Assembly: GCF_018138145.1 (NCBI RefSeq)
Contig: NZ_CP073104.1
Location: forward strand, 2,976,001 to 3,040,000
DNA length: 64,000 bases
DNA from: Pseudomonas sp. SCA2728.1_7
GTDB lineage: Bacteria > Pseudomonadota > Gammaproteobacteria > Pseudomonadales > Pseudomonadaceae
Direction of reading: 5' to 3'
Below, in pieces: positions 9,043 to 19,386 of this stretch. Below the pieces are notes generated by a model. That model had not been told where the DNA came from, searched no databases, and saw only the letters and a list, made by a program, of their open reading frames with translations. The position numbers were made by a program, and so were the translations under genes. Numbering within the stretch: the first letter of the stretch is position 1; every line of letters begins with the position of its first letter.

Positions 9043-10545
9043 GTGACTACTCCACCCATCCTGAAAACACCGCGATCCCTGTGGGAGCTGGCCTGCCAGC
9101 GATTGGATCAGCGCGGTGTGTCTGATGTACCGCATCGCCTGCATCGCGAGCAGGCTCACTCCTACATGGGGACGGTGTGTGCCTTGGCATTGGCGGTCAG
9201 TCTGGCCGGTTGTGCCGGCCTGCCCGATCAGCGTCTGGCCAACGAAGCGCTCAAGCGTGGCGACACCGCCACCGCTGCGCAGAACTATCAGCAACTGGCC
9301 GATCTGGGTTACAGCGAAGCGCAAGTCGGCCTCGCCGATATCCAGGTCGACAGCCGCGACCCTGCGCAAATGAAACAGGCCGAGGCGACTTACCGTGCCG
9401 CCGCCAGTGTTTCGCCGCGTGCCCAAGCCCGTTTGGGCCGCCTGCTGGTGGCCAAACCGGGTTCCACCGAAGCCGAGCACCACGAAGCCGAAACCCTGTT
9501 GAAAAAAGCCGCCGCCAATGGCGAAGGCAACACGTTGATCCCGCTGGCGATGCTCTATCTGCAATACCCGCACAGCTTCCCCAACATCAACGCGCAGCAG
9601 CAGATCGATCAGTGGCGCAAATCCGGTTACCCGGAAGCGGGTCTGGCGCAGGTGCTGCTGTATCGCACTCAGGGCACCTACGACCAGCACCTGGATGACG
9701 TGGAAAAAATCTGCAAAGCCGCGCTCAACACCACCGACATCTGCTACGTCGAACTGGCCACGGTTTATCAGAAACGTGCCCAGCCAGAACAGCAAGCCGA
9801 GCTGATCAAGCAGATGCAGGCCGGTTACAGCCGTGGCACCGTCACCGCGCAGCGCGTCGATTCCGTCGCCCGTGTCCTGGCCGATTCGACCCTGGGCAAG
9901 ACCGACGAGAAAACCGCGCAGTCGCTGCTGGAGCCGATCGCTCCGGGCTACCCGGCGTCGTGGGTGACCCTCGCACAACTGCTTTACGACTACCCGGAAC
10001 TGGGCGACGTCGATCAGATGATGAAGTACCTCGACAACGGCCGCGCCGCCGACCAGCCGCGCGCCGAGCTGTTGCTGGGCAAGCTCTACTACGAAGGCAA
10101 AATGGTCCCGGCCGACGCCAAAGTCGCCGAAGAACATTTCCAGAAAGCCGTTGGCCGTGAAGTCGCCGCCGACTACTACCTCGGCCAGATCTATCGCCGT
10201 GGCTACCTCGGCAAGGTCTACCCGCAGAAGGCTCTCGACCACTTGCTGACCGCTGCGCGCAACGGCCAGAACAGCGCCGACTTCGCCATCGCGCAACTGT
10301 TCTCCCAAGGCAAGGGCACCAAACCCGACCCGCTCAACGCCTACGTGTTCAGCCAATTGGCCAAGGCACAAAACACTCCGCAAGCCGATGAGCTGGCGAC
10401 CACCCTCGCCGCGCAACTGCCGCCCGAGCGTCTGGCCGAAGCGCAACGTCTGCTGCAACAAGAGCAAGCCAGCCGTGGCGCTCTGAACCCGAACACGCTG
10501 CAACTGCACGCCCTGCAAGAAGAAGACGGCGAGGAAAAATTATGA
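9043..10545 (+). CDS. algK: Alginate export lipoprotein AlgK with REPIN in its 5' end
   Basis: Outer-membrane lipoprotein with Sel1/TPR-like repeats that helps AlgE reach the membrane and scaffolds the export complex. The mature region is normal and starts at the lipobox SLAGC followed by [17 protein letters not shown]. The N-terminus is abnormal: between [11 protein letters not shown] and [11 protein letters not shown] lie about 30 codons translated from a REPIN. The total is about 500 residues; removing the insert gives about 470, near the 475 of P. aeruginosa. GAGGA at 9031 is best spaced for the GTG at 9043 (ATG 9037 is too close). An in-frame ATG at 9166 would give a short signal lacking positive charge and has no ribosome site. 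The stop overlaps the algE start by four bases. Export of AlgK may be impaired. Confidence 0.93.
   Translation: MTTPPILKTPRSLWELACQRLDQRGVSDVPHRLHREQAHSYMGTVCALALAVSLAGCAGLPDQRLANEALKRGDTATAAQNYQQLADLGYSEAQVGLADIQVDSRDPAQMKQAEATYRAAASVSPRAQARLGRLLVAKPGSTEAEHHEAETLLKKAAANGEGNTLIPLAMLYLQYPHSFPNINAQQQIDQWRKSGYPEAGLAQVLLYRTQGTYDQHLDDVEKICKAALNTTDICYVELATVYQKRAQPEQQAELIKQMQAGYSRGTVTAQRVDSVARVLADSTLGKTDEKTAQSLLEPIAPGYPASWVTLAQLLYDYPELGDVDQMMKYLDNGRAADQPRAELLLGKLYYEGKMVPADAKVAEEHFQKAVGREVAADYYLGQIYRRGYLGKVYPQKALDHLLTAARNGQNSADFAIAQLFSQGKGTKPDPLNAYVFSQLAKAQNTPQADELATTLAAQLPPERLAEAQRLLQQEQASRGALNPNTLQLHALQEEDGEEKL
9078..9168. repeat. Mixed REPIN inside the algK signal-peptide region
   Basis: The left arm GTGGGAGCTGGCCTGCCAGC and right arm ATCGCGAGCAGGCTCACTCC are inverted REPs of two different subtypes. 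They fall within the algK reading frame and keep it open. Confidence 0.88.
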
Positions 10546-12023
10546 AGTTGAATCCATTCGTGAAGGCCGGCATTGGCCTTTCGTTCGCGCTGATCTGGTC
10601 TTGCCCGACACTGGCCGCGATGACTGAAACCAAGAACTTCGGCCTCGAAGTGAAAGTCACCGGCCAGTCCGAAGACGACCGTGACCTCGGCACCGCCAGC
10701 GGCGGCGACGTCAACGGTGTCGGCCTCGACCTGCGTCCGTGGATCTATGGTGAAAGCGGCGCGTGGAGCGCCTACGCCATGGGCCAGGCCGTGACCTCGA
10801 CCGACATCATCGAAACCGACACCCTGCAACAATCCGACGGCGAACAAGCCACCGACAACAGTGATCGCAAAACCAAGAAAAACTACCTGGCGATGCGCGA
10901 GTTCTGGGTCGGTTACAGCGGCCTCACCCCGTACCCGGGCGAGATGCTCAAATTCGGTCGCCAGCGTCTACGCAATGACGATGGCCAATGGCGCGACACC
11001 AACATCGAAGCGCTGAACTGGACCTTCGACACCACCCTGTTGCGTGCCAACGCCGGTGTTGCCGAACGCTTCAGCGAATACCGCACCGACCTCAAAGAGC
11101 TGGCGCCGAAAGACAAGGATCGCTTGCACGCCTACGCCGACGCCGCTTACCAGTGGACGCCGGGCAACTGGGTCGGCATTCGCGGTCATCACACCCACGA
11201 TGACGGCAAACTCGATTACGCCGAACCGGGCGTCCCGCGCGACTCGCTGGACAAGACCGAGAACGGCGACATCAGCTGGATCGGCCTGACCGCTGACAGC
11301 GACGCCTACAACTGGCGCAACACCAACACCGTCAACTACTGGGGCAGCATCACCGGCATGAGCGGTGACCGCGACACGGTCAACGCGCTGAACGCCGATG
11401 GTTCGCGCCCGGCGCAAGCCAAGCGCAGCGATGACGTCAACGGCTGGGCCACCGACATCGGTGTGCGCCTGCGCCTCGATCCGCAATGGCAAGTCGGCGG
11501 TGCCTATGCCCGTGCCAGCGCCGATTACGAGCAGACCGGTCTGGAGAGCAACCGCTCCAACTACACCGGTACGCGCTCGCGTGTGCACCGTTTCGGCGAA
11601 GCGTTCCGTGGCGAAATGAACAACATGCAGACCGCGACCCTGTTCGGTTCGTGGATGGTCAACGACGAGTACGACGCCAGCCTGATCTACCACAAGTTCT
11701 GGCGTGTCGACGGCAACAAGCCGGTGGGCAGCAACGGTATCAACGCCGTGGAAAACAACACCGACGACGCCACCGGCGCGATCCTCTCCAGCACCTCGCT
11801 GCCGCTTGAAGACGGCAACAAGGATCTGGGTCAGGAGATGGACCTGGTCGTCACCAAGTACTTCAAGCAAGGCCTGTTGCCGGCGGCGTTGAGCCAGTCG
11901 ATCGACGAGCCTTCGGCCCTGGTGCGCTTCCGTGGCGGTGTGTTCAAACCGGGCGATGCCTACGGCAAGCAGGTTGATTCGTACATGCACCGCGCGTTCA
12001 TCGACGTGATCTGGCGCTTCTGA
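10542..12023 (+). CDS. algE: Alginate outer-membrane porin AlgE
   Basis: A 493-residue protein with a signal peptide (hydrophobic residues about 8-26, cleaved near LAAM). The rest alternates polar and aromatic residues as an outer-membrane beta barrel and ends in DVIWRF, with the terminal Phe typical of barrel proteins. AlgE is the anion-selective pore through which alginate leaves the cell. It overlaps algK by four bases and ends at the algG open frame, consistent with translational coupling. Confidence 0.95.
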   Translation: MKLNPFVKAGIGLSFALIWSCPTLAAMTETKNFGLEVKVTGQSEDDRDLGTASGGDVNGVGLDLRPWIYGESGAWSAYAMGQAVTSTDIIETDTLQQSDGEQATDNSDRKTKKNYLAMREFWVGYSGLTPYPGEMLKFGRQRLRNDDGQWRDTNIEALNWTFDTTLLRANAGVAERFSEYRTDLKELAPKDKDRLHAYADAAYQWTPGNWVGIRGHHTHDDGKLDYAEPGVPRDSLDKTENGDISWIGLTADSDAYNWRNTNTVNYWGSITGMSGDRDTVNALNADGSRPAQAKRSDDVNGWATDIGVRLRLDPQWQVGGAYARASADYEQTGLESNRSNYTGTRSRVHRFGEAFRGEMNNMQTATLFGSWMVNDEYDASLIYHKFWRVDGNKPVGSNGINAVENNTDDATGAILSSTSLPLEDGNKDLGQEMDLVVTKYFKQGLLPAALSQSIDEPSALVRFRGGVFKPGDAYGKQVDSYMHRAFIDVIWRF

Positions 12024-12049
12024 TGCAAACCGCCAAGGGAGTGCCCGAC

Positions 12050-13636
12050 ATGATCAGCACCAGGATAGGCTCACTCAGCCTGCTGGCCGGCGCGATGCTG
12101 CTGGCCAGCGCTGGCGCCTTCGCCAACGTGGAGCCGACGGTGCCACAACCGGCCAAGCCGGCCACCATGGCTAAAGAACTGCAACAAGCCAAGACCTACA
12201 CCGTCAGCAGCGCGCCGACCGAAGCGCTGAATCTGGCCGCGCCGAAACTGCCGGACATTTCCGGCTACACCGCCGAAGCCGCCGCCGCGAAGATCAACCG
12301 CAGCAAAGCGGGCAAGATCAGCGTGCGCCGGATGATGCAGGAAGATGCGCTGAAGGACTTTATCGGCGGCGACAACAAGATGGCCGAATGGGTGGTGCGT
12401 CAGCACGGTATCCCGCAGGCGATCTTCGTCGATGACGGCTACATGAACCTCAAGGATCTGGCGCAGAAACTGCCCAAGCAGTATTTCAGCGAGACCGCGC
12501 CGGGCGTGTACCTGTCGAAGCTGCCGATCGTGGTTGGCCGTAAAGGCATCCTCGAAATCGACGGCCAGACCCAGGAACTGCGCCTGTCGCAAGAGGCCGG
12601 TGCGTTCATGGTCAACGACGGCCAGCTGTTCGTGCGTGACACCAAAGTCACCGGCTGGCGCGAAAAGGAAAACGGCCCGGCGACCTTCCGTTCGCCGAAG
12701 GAATTCCGTCCGTTCCTGCTCGCCTGGGGTGGCACCGAGACCTACATCGTCAACAGCAAGATGGCCAGTTTCGGCTACGCCAACAGTAAGTCGTACGGCG
12801 TGAGTATTTCCCAGTACACGCCGAACATGGCCAAGGTCCTCAAGCGTCCTGAACCGACTGGCTGGATCGTCGGCTCCGAGTTCTCCGACATGTGGTACGG
12901 CTTCTACTGCTACGAGACCCGCGACTTTGTGGTCAAGGGCAACACCTACAAAGACAATATCGTTTACGGCATCGACCCGCACGACCGTTCCCACGGTCTG
13001 ATCATTGCCGAGAACACCGTGCACGGCACGAAGAAGAAGCACGGGATCATTATTTCCCGTGAGGTCAACGACAGCTTCATCTTCAACAACAAGAGCTTCG
13101 ACAACCACCTCTCGGGCCTGGTGATTGACCGGAACAGCGTCAACAACATCATTGCCTACAACGAGATCTACAAGAACCACACCGACGGCATCACCCTCTA
13201 CGAGTCTGCCGACAACCTGCTGTGGGGCAACAAGGTCATCAGCAACAAGCGCCACGGCATCCGCATTCGTAACAGCGTGAACATCCGCCTCTACGAAAAC
13301 GTTGCCATGGCCAACGGTTTGACCGGCGTCTACGGCCACATCAAAGACCTCACCGACACCGACCGTGACATCAAGCTCGACCCGTTCGATGCGCAGGTGT
13401 CGCTGATCGTCGTTGGCGGTGAACTGGCGGCCAACGGCAGCGGCCCGCTGTCGATCGATTCACCGTTGAGTGTCGAGCTGTATCGCGTGTCGATGCTGGC
13501 GCCGACCAAATCCAGCGGCATCAGCTTCAACGGCATCCTCGGCGAGCGCCAGGATGAAATTCTCGACCTGCTGGTGCGCCAGCAGAAAGCCGTGCTGATC
13601 GACCCTGTCGAACGCCAGACCGAAATGCGGGACTGA
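12050..13636 (+). CDS. algG: Mannuronan C5-epimerase AlgG
   Basis: Periplasmic right-handed beta-helix enzyme that converts D-mannuronate to L-guluronate in the polymer and belongs to the periplasmic scaffold. It starts MISTRIGSLS behind AAGGGAG, with a signal peptide ending near AFANVEP; an earlier ATG at 12023 overlaps the algE stop but has no ribosome site. The catalytic DPHD motif is present around residues 309-312, within parallel-beta-helix repeats (KNHTDGITLYESADNLLWG). Length of 528 residues is typical. Confidence 0.95.
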   Translation: MISTRIGSLSLLAGAMLLASAGAFANVEPTVPQPAKPATMAKELQQAKTYTVSSAPTEALNLAAPKLPDISGYTAEAAAAKINRSKAGKISVRRMMQEDALKDFIGGDNKMAEWVVRQHGIPQAIFVDDGYMNLKDLAQKLPKQYFSETAPGVYLSKLPIVVGRKGILEIDGQTQELRLSQEAGAFMVNDGQLFVRDTKVTGWREKENGPATFRSPKEFRPFLLAWGGTETYIVNSKMASFGYANSKSYGVSISQYTPNMAKVLKRPEPTGWIVGSEFSDMWYGFYCYETRDFVVKGNTYKDNIVYGIDPHDRSHGLIIAENTVHGTKKKHGIIISREVNDSFIFNNKSFDNHLSGLVIDRNSVNNIIAYNEIYKNHTDGITLYESADNLLWGNKVISNKRHGIRIRNSVNIRLYENVAMANGLTGVYGHIKDLTDTDRDIKLDPFDAQVSLIVVGGELAANGSGPLSIDSPLSVELYRVSMLAPTKSSGISFNGILGERQDEILDLLVRQQKAVLIDPVERQTEMRD

Positions 13637-13646
13637 GGATAATTTT

Positions 13647-15107
13647 ATGCACCCACACTTGATCAGATTACTCAGCCTGTCGGCCCTGACCGTGGGCATT
13701 CTCGCGGCCAGCAACGGCGCCCGCGCCGATGAAGGCGCCGCTGCCACGCCGCCAAAATTCAGCGCCGAACCGTGCTGCAACCTGTGCCCGGCCGCCCATG
13801 ACGCGAAGAACTACACCACGCGTTATCAGCAGAACTTCACCACGTTGGTGCAGGCTCAGGGCGACTGGTTGTTCCGGACTCAGGAAGATTTGCGCACCGA
13901 GTTCAACACCACCCCGGCCGGCTACAAACGCCTGCAACAACTGCACGATGCGTTCAAGGCCAAAGGCGTTGAGCTGGTGATCGTCTATCAGCCAACCCGT
14001 GGCCTGGTGAACCGCAACAAGCTCAACCCGCAGGAAAAAGCCGCGTTCGATTACGAGAAAGCGCTGGGCAACTACAAGACCATGCTCGGCCGTTTTGCCA
14101 AGATGGGTTACGTGGTGCCGGACCTGTCGCCGCTGACCAACGAGTCGCTGCCGGACACCCTGCCCGCCCACGATTTCTACTTCCGTGGCGATCAGCACTG
14201 GACGCCATACGGTGCGCAGCGCACAGCGAAAATCGTCGCCGAGAAGGTCAAGCAGATCCCGGCCTTCGCCGACATTCCCAAGCGTGAATTCGAGACCAAG
14301 CGCTCCGGGCGCATGGGCAAGACCGGCACCCTGCACAACATGGCCGGGCAACTCTGTGGCACCAGTTACGCGATCCAGTACATGGATCAATTCACCACCG
14401 AGCCTAAGGGCGAAGCGGGTGACGGCGACCTGTTCGGTGATTCCGGCAACCCGCAAATTACCCTCGTCGGTACTTCGCACAGCGGCAAGAACTACAACTT
14501 CGCCGGCTTCCTCGAAGAAGCCATTGGCGCCGACATTCTCAACGTCGCCTTCCCCGGCGGTGGTCTGGAAGGTTCGATGTTGCAGTACCTCGGCAGCGAC
14601 GAATTCCAGAAGACTCCGCCGAAAATTCTCATCTGGGAATTCTCGCCGCTGTACCGCCTCGATCAGGAAACCATCTATCGCCAGATGATGTCTCTTCTCG
14701 ACAACGGCTGCGAAGGCAAAGACGCGCAAATGTCCGCGAGCACTACGCTCAAGCCGGGCAGCAAACAAGAACTGCTGGTCAACAGCAAGAACCTGAACCT
14801 GCAGAACAGCAGCCATCAGGTCGACATCCGCTTCGCCGACCCTTCGGTGAAAACCCTGCAAGCCACCCTCTGGTACATGAACGGTCGCCACGAGGACATC
14901 AAGATCGAGAAACCGGAAACCTCCGACACCGACGGTCGTTTCGCCTTTGAGTTGCGCACGGACGAAGACTGGGCCTCGCAAAACCTGCTGGCGGTCGAAG
15001 TCCAGGGCCCGGAAGCGGGCACCGCGCCACAGAAAGTCGAAGCGAAAATCTGCAAACGCAACGTATTCCCGGGCGCTGGGCAACAAACCGCTCAGGTCGG
15101 GCAATGA
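13647..15107 (+). CDS. algX: Alginate O-acetyltransferase AlgX
   Basis: Periplasmic SGNH-like acetyltransferase with a C-terminal carbohydrate-binding module, needed for polymer acetylation and the export scaffold. The signal peptide ends near GARADEG. Catalytic residues appear as D182 and H184 in [10 protein letters not shown] and S277 in [12 protein letters not shown], matching the D174/H176/S269 triad of P. aeruginosa AlgX. At 486 residues it is slightly longer than the family. It lies 10 bases after algG and overlaps the open frame of algL. Confidence 0.95.
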   Translation: MHPHLIRLLSLSALTVGILAASNGARADEGAAATPPKFSAEPCCNLCPAAHDAKNYTTRYQQNFTTLVQAQGDWLFRTQEDLRTEFNTTPAGYKRLQQLHDAFKAKGVELVIVYQPTRGLVNRNKLNPQEKAAFDYEKALGNYKTMLGRFAKMGYVVPDLSPLTNESLPDTLPAHDFYFRGDQHWTPYGAQRTAKIVAEKVKQIPAFADIPKREFETKRSGRMGKTGTLHNMAGQLCGTSYAIQYMDQFTTEPKGEAGDGDLFGDSGNPQITLVGTSHSGKNYNFAGFLEEAIGADILNVAFPGGGLEGSMLQYLGSDEFQKTPPKILIWEFSPLYRLDQETIYRQMMSLLDNGCEGKDAQMSASTTLKPGSKQELLVNSKNLNLQNSSHQVDIRFADPSVKTLQATLWYMNGRHEDIKIEKPETSDTDGRFAFELRTDEDWASQNLLAVEVQGPEAGTAPQKVEAKICKRNVFPGAGQQTAQVGQ

Positions 15108-15115
15108 GGTCTGCT

Positions 15116-16240
15116 ATGCGAAACTCGAAACTGAAAACTCTGTTAGCGCCAACGCTGCTCGGACTGGCGATGTTCGCCGGGGCGACTCAGGCCGCCGCGC
15201 CACTGCGTCCACCTCAGGGCTATTTCGCCCCTGTGGATAAATTCAAGACCGGTGACAAAAGCGAAGGCTGCGATGCGATGCCGACGCCGTATACCGGGCC
15301 GCTGCAATTTCGCAGTAAATACGAAGGTTCGGACAAGGCCCGCGCGACGCTGAACGTGCAGTCGGAAAAGGCCTTTCGCGACACCACCAAAGACATCACC
15401 ACGCTGGAACGCGGCACCGCCAAACGGGTGATGCAGTTCATGCGCGACGGTCGCCCGGAGCAGCTCGATTGCACGCTGAACTGGCTGACCGCGTGGGCCA
15501 AGGCCGACGCGTTGATGTCGAAAGACTTCAACCACACCGGCAAGTCGATGCGCAAATGGGCGCTGGGCAGCATGGCCTCTTCGTACATTCGCCTGAAGTT
15601 CTCCGACTCGCACCCGCTGGCGCAGCATCAGCAGGAAGCGCAGTTGATCGAGGCGTGGTTCAGCAAAATGGCCGATCAGGTGGTCAGCGACTGGGACAAC
15701 CTGCCGCTGGAAAAAACCAACAACCACTCGTACTGGGCTGCATGGTCGGTGATGGCGACGTCGGTCGCGACCAACCGCCGTGACCTGTTTGACTGGGCGG
15801 TGAAGGAATACAAGGTTGGCGTCAATCAAGTCGATGCCGACGGCTTCCTGCCGAACGAACTCAAGCGCCAGCAACGCGCCCTCGCCTATCACAACTACGC
15901 CCTGCCGCCGCTGGCGATGATTGCCAGTTTTGCTCAGGTCAACGGGGTTGATTTGCGTCAGGAAAACAATGGCGCGCTGAAACGTCTGGGTGATCGGGTG
16001 TTGTCAGGGGTGAAAGACCCGGATGAATTCGAGAAGAAGAACGGCAAAGAGCAGGACATGACCGATCTGAAAGAGGACATGAAATTCGCCTGGCTCGAAC
16101 CGTTCTGCACGCTCTATACCTGCCCGCCTGATGTGATCGAGAAGAAGCACGGCATGCAGCCGTTCAAGACTTTCCGCCTGGGTGGCGACCTGACCAAGGT
16201 CTACGACCCGTCCCATGAAAAGGGCAACAAAGGCTCATAA
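15116..16240 (+). CDS. algL: Periplasmic alginate lyase AlgL
   Basis: Poly(beta-D-mannuronate) lyase of family PL5 that clears alginate trapped in the periplasm. It has a signal peptide ([20 protein letters not shown] then AGATQAAAP) and the active-site stretch [11 protein letters not shown] chose the ATG at 15116 because GAGG lies seven bases upstream; the ATG at 15104 overlaps the algX stop and lacks a clear site. The product is 374 residues. A repeat element of about 256 bases follows and separates it from algI. Confidence 0.94.
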   Translation: MRNSKLKTLLAPTLLGLAMFAGATQAAAPLRPPQGYFAPVDKFKTGDKSEGCDAMPTPYTGPLQFRSKYEGSDKARATLNVQSEKAFRDTTKDITTLERGTAKRVMQFMRDGRPEQLDCTLNWLTAWAKADALMSKDFNHTGKSMRKWALGSMASSYIRLKFSDSHPLAQHQQEAQLIEAWFSKMADQVVSDWDNLPLEKTNNHSYWAAWSVMATSVATNRRDLFDWAVKEYKVGVNQVDADGFLPNELKRQQRALAYHNYALPPLAMIASFAQVNGVDLRQENNGALKRLGDRVLSGVKDPDEFEKKNGKEQDMTDLKEDMKFAWLEPFCTLYTCPPDVIEKKHGMQPFKTFRLGGDLTKVYDPSHEKGNKGS

Positions 16241-16247
16241 AGCAAAA

Positions 16248-16503
16248 GCCCCTCACCCTAACCCTCTCCCGGAGGGAGAGGGGACTGACCGAGGTGGCTG
16301 TGCGAGTTACGCCGAAATGAAATACCGAGTCGGTCTCAGGCGTTGAAAAACAACCGAGATCAGGCTGCACAGAAATACCGAGTCGATCTCAGGCTTTGAA
16401 AAAACCGAGATCAGGCTCCAAGGAAATACCGAGTCGATCTCCATTTTTGAAAAACATGGAGATCAGGCTCCCTCTCCCTCCGGGAGAGGGCGGGGGGTGA
16501 GGG
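16248..16503. repeat. CCCTCTCCC-type palindromic element inside the alginate operon, copy 2
   Basis: It begins CCCCTCACCCTAACCCTCTC and ends GGGAGAGGGCGGGGGGTGAG. The centre holds three imperfect tandem units of 51-54 bases, each starting GAAATACCGAGTCG (about 16318, 16372 and 16423). Each unit has its own hairpin; the third is the perfect GATCTCCAT / ATGGAGATC. It occupies the 380-base algL-algI gap. Confidence 0.85.
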
Positions 16504-16620
16504 AAAGATTTCAAGGCCCTGCACGACCCTGACAGAAACACCGTTTCACCCCTCCACTACCACGGGGGGTTTGGGGGGGCTTTGGCCCTTGACTGTTGGT
16601 TCAAACATGGAGAGATCGGG

Positions 16621-18186
16621 ATGGTATTTTCATCCAACGTGTTCCTGTTTCTGTTCTTGCCGATCTTTCTCGGCTTGTACTACTTGAGCGGGCAACGCTA
16701 TCGCAACCTGCTGCTGCTGATCGCCAGCTACGTGTTCTATGCCTGGTGGCGTGTGGACTTCCTCGCGCTGTTCGCCGCCGTCACATTGTGGAACTACTGG
16801 ATCGGCCTCAAAGTCGGTGCCGCCGGTGTGCGGACTAAACCGGCGCAGCGCTGGCTGTTGCTCGGCGTAGCAGTCGACCTGTGCATCCTCGGCTACTTCA
16901 AGTACGCCAACTTCGGCGTCGACAGCATCAACGCGATGATGACGTCGGTCGGTCTGGAGCCGTTCATCCTCACCCACGTGTTGTTGCCGATCGGGATCTC
17001 GTTCTACATCTTCGAATCGATCAGCTACATCATCGACGTGTATCGCGGCGACACCCCGGCCACGCGCAACCTGATCGACTTCGCGGCGTTCGTGGCGATC
17101 TTCCCGCACTTGATTGCCGGCCCGGTTCTGCGTTTCCGCGACCTCGCCGATCAGTTCAACAACCGCACGCACACCCTCGACAAGTTCTCCGAGGGCTGCA
17201 CGCGGTTCATGCAGGGTTTCATCAAGAAGGTCTTCATCGCCGACACCCTCGCGGTGGTCGCTGACCATTGCTTCGCCCTGCAAAACCCGACTACCGGTGA
17301 TGCCTGGCTCGGCGCGCTGGCGTACACCGCGCAGCTGTATTTCGACTTCTCCGGTTACAGCGACATGGCCATCGGTCTGGGCTTGATGATGGGTTTCCGT
17401 TTCATGGAGAACTTCAAACAGCCGTACATCAGCCAGTCGATCACCGAGTTCTGGCGTCGCTGGCACATCAGCCTGTCGACCTGGCTGCGTGACTATCTGT
17501 ACATCACCCTCGGCGGTAACCGTAAAGGCACGCTGATGACCTATCGCAACCTGTTCCTGACCATGCTCCTCGGTGGTCTGTGGCACGGCGCGAACATCAC
17601 CTACATCGTCTGGGGCGCCTGGCACGGCATGTGGCTGGCGATTGAGAAAGCGCTGGGCCTGAACACCTCGCCGCGCAGCCTCAACCCGATCCGCTGGGCG
17701 CTGACCTTCCTGCTCGTGGTGATGGGCTGGGTGATCTTCCGTGCCGAGAACCTGCACGTTGCCGGGCGTATGTACGGCGCGATGTTCAGCTTCGGCGACT
17801 GGTCGCTGTCGGAACTCAATCAGGCCAGCCTCACCGGCCTGCAAGTGGCGACTCTGGTCGTGGCGTACGTGACGCTGGCCTTCTTCGGTCTGCGCGATCT
17901 GTACACCAACCAGCCGCCGGCCAAAACCAAACCTGAAGTCAACGTCGAGGCCAACGGCCCTGCCACCGCGACCCCGGGAATGATCAAGGCCGCGCCTGGC
18001 GAAAACCCGGCGAGCATCCACGAACCTGGCTACACCGTCGGCGTCGAAGCCCAGGTGCAACCGGCCTACTGGAGCGTGGACTGGTCGCGCTACGTGATGC
18101 GCGGCTTGATCCTGCTGCTGTTCATCGCCTCGATTCTCAAACTTTCGGCGCAAAGCTTCTCGCCGTTCCTTTACTTCCAGTTCTGA
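16621..18186 (+). CDS. algI: Alginate O-acetylase AlgI (MBOAT)
   Basis: Integral inner-membrane protein of the MBOAT family that passes acetyl groups across the membrane for alginate acetylation. It starts MVFSSNVFLFLFLPIFLGLY behind GGAGAG and has about ten hydrophobic segments. The conserved MBOAT histidine is in GGLWHGANITY. A hydrophilic Pro/Ala-rich stretch (about residues 425-475) precedes the last membrane segment. The product is 521 residues. The gene starts after the repeat element, so its transcription from the algD promoter must cross that structure. Confidence 0.95.
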   Translation: MVFSSNVFLFLFLPIFLGLYYLSGQRYRNLLLLIASYVFYAWWRVDFLALFAAVTLWNYWIGLKVGAAGVRTKPAQRWLLLGVAVDLCILGYFKYANFGVDSINAMMTSVGLEPFILTHVLLPIGISFYIFESISYIIDVYRGDTPATRNLIDFAAFVAIFPHLIAGPVLRFRDLADQFNNRTHTLDKFSEGCTRFMQGFIKKVFIADTLAVVADHCFALQNPTTGDAWLGALAYTAQLYFDFSGYSDMAIGLGLMMGFRFMENFKQPYISQSITEFWRRWHISLSTWLRDYLYITLGGNRKGTLMTYRNLFLTMLLGGLWHGANITYIVWGAWHGMWLAIEKALGLNTSPRSLNPIRWALTFLLVVMGWVIFRAENLHVAGRMYGAMFSFGDWSLSELNQASLTGLQVATLVVAYVTLAFFGLRDLYTNQPPAKTKPEVNVEANGPATATPGMIKAAPGENPASIHEPGYTVGVEAQVQPAYWSVDWSRYVMRGLILLLFIASILKLSAQSFSPFLYFQF

Positions 18187-18196
18187 GGGATCTGAC

Positions 18197-19372
18197 ATGA
18201 CCCGCTCATTACGCATCTTCTACATCGCCCTGTTCCTGGTGACCCTGTTGGTCCTCGGTGTGTGGTCAGTTCGCAGCTTCTTCGGCTTCAGCACCAACGC
18301 CGACGCGACGGTGCTCAACGGCCGCTGGACCAAGGCTGTGGAAACTCATTACGACGATGAATTCCCGATCAAGCGTCTGGGCACCAATCTCTGGGCCGCG
18401 CTGGATTTCAAACTGTTCAACGAAGGTCGTCCGGGCGTGGTGCTCGGTCGCGATCAGTGGTTGTACAGCGATGAGGAATTCAACCCGATCGTCAACGAAG
18501 AGCTGAACCTGCAAGGCAACTACGCGCTGGTCGAAGGCGTACGCCAGACCCTCAAAGAGAAAGGCGTGAAACTGGTGATGGCGATCGTGCCGGCCAAGGT
18601 TCGTTTGTACCCGGAGCATCTGGGTGAAGTGAAACCGGCGAGCATTCACGAAAATCTCTATCAGGATTTCCACCAGCGCGTGGCGGCCGACAAGATCCTC
18701 GCCCCTGACCTGCTCAAGCCTTTCCAACAGGCCAAGCAGAACGGTCAGCAAGTGTTCCTGCGCACCGACACCCACTGGACGCCGGAAGGCGCCGAGATTG
18801 CCGCGAACACCCTGGCGAAAACCATCGCCGACAAGTTCCCGCTCAGCGGCGAGCCGCAGCGCTTCGTTACCACGCCAGCGGAGAAGGTCACGCACAAGGG
18901 CGATCTGCGTCTGTTCCTGCCGCTCGATCCGCTGTTCGAAAACCTGATGCCGGCGCAAGAGCCGCTGCAAAAGCGCAACACCGTCGCGGCCGACGATCAG
19001 CCTGCCGGTGACGACGCGCTGTTCGCCAGCAATGAAGTGCCGGTGGCACTGGTCGGCACCAGCTACAGCGCCAACCCCAACTGGAACTTCGTCGGTGCGC
19101 TGAAACAAGCGCTGCACAGCGACGTGGTGAGCTACGCCGAAGACGGCCACGGCCCGATCCTGCCGATGCTCAGCTACCTGAAAAGCGATGACTTCAAGAA
19201 CAGCCCGCCACAGGTGCTGATCTGGGAGTTTCCTGAACGTTATCTGCCTGTGAACAACGAAATCGGCGACGCCGACCCACAGTGGGTCGCAGAGCTTAAA
19301 CAAGCCGGCGCGCGCCAACAAAACGTAGTTGTAAACACTAAATCCGAGACGCCCGATCGGGCGCAAAACTGA
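18197..19372 (+). CDS. algJ: Alginate O-acetyltransferase AlgJ
   Basis: SGNH-like protein of 391 residues, paralogous to AlgX, with an N-terminal signal-anchor (hydrophobic residues about 8-26). The catalytic set is visible: RTDTHWTPEGA for Asp/His and VGTSYSANPNWNF for the Ser. It acts in the periplasm as an acetyl carrier between AlgI and AlgX. It begins 10 bases after algI behind GAGGGATC. Confidence 0.94.
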   Translation: MTRSLRIFYIALFLVTLLVLGVWSVRSFFGFSTNADATVLNGRWTKAVETHYDDEFPIKRLGTNLWAALDFKLFNEGRPGVVLGRDQWLYSDEEFNPIVNEELNLQGNYALVEGVRQTLKEKGVKLVMAIVPAKVRLYPEHLGEVKPASIHENLYQDFHQRVAADKILAPDLLKPFQQAKQNGQQVFLRTDTHWTPEGAEIAANTLAKTIADKFPLSGEPQRFVTTPAEKVTHKGDLRLFLPLDPLFENLMPAQEPLQKRNTVAADDQPAGDDALFASNEVPVALVGTSYSANPNWNFVGALKQALHSDVVSYAEDGHGPILPMLSYLKSDDFKNSPPQVLIWEFPERYLPVNNEIGDADPQWVAELKQAGARQQNVVVNTKSETPDRAQN

Positions 19373-19386
19373 AAGAGAGGTACACC

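Noticed and set aside
9166..9168. ATG at 9166 as the normal algK start
   Set aside because: It lies in a REP arm, has no ribosome site, and yields a signal peptide without positive charge; kept only as an alternative.
7735..10518. 927-residue minus-strand ORF opposite alg44 and algK
   Set aside because: Shadow frame of the alginate genes with no recognisable domain.
13668..15104. Long minus-strand ORF (478 residues) opposite algX
   Set aside because: Shadow frame caused by high GC at third codon positions; algX on the other strand has full family motifs.
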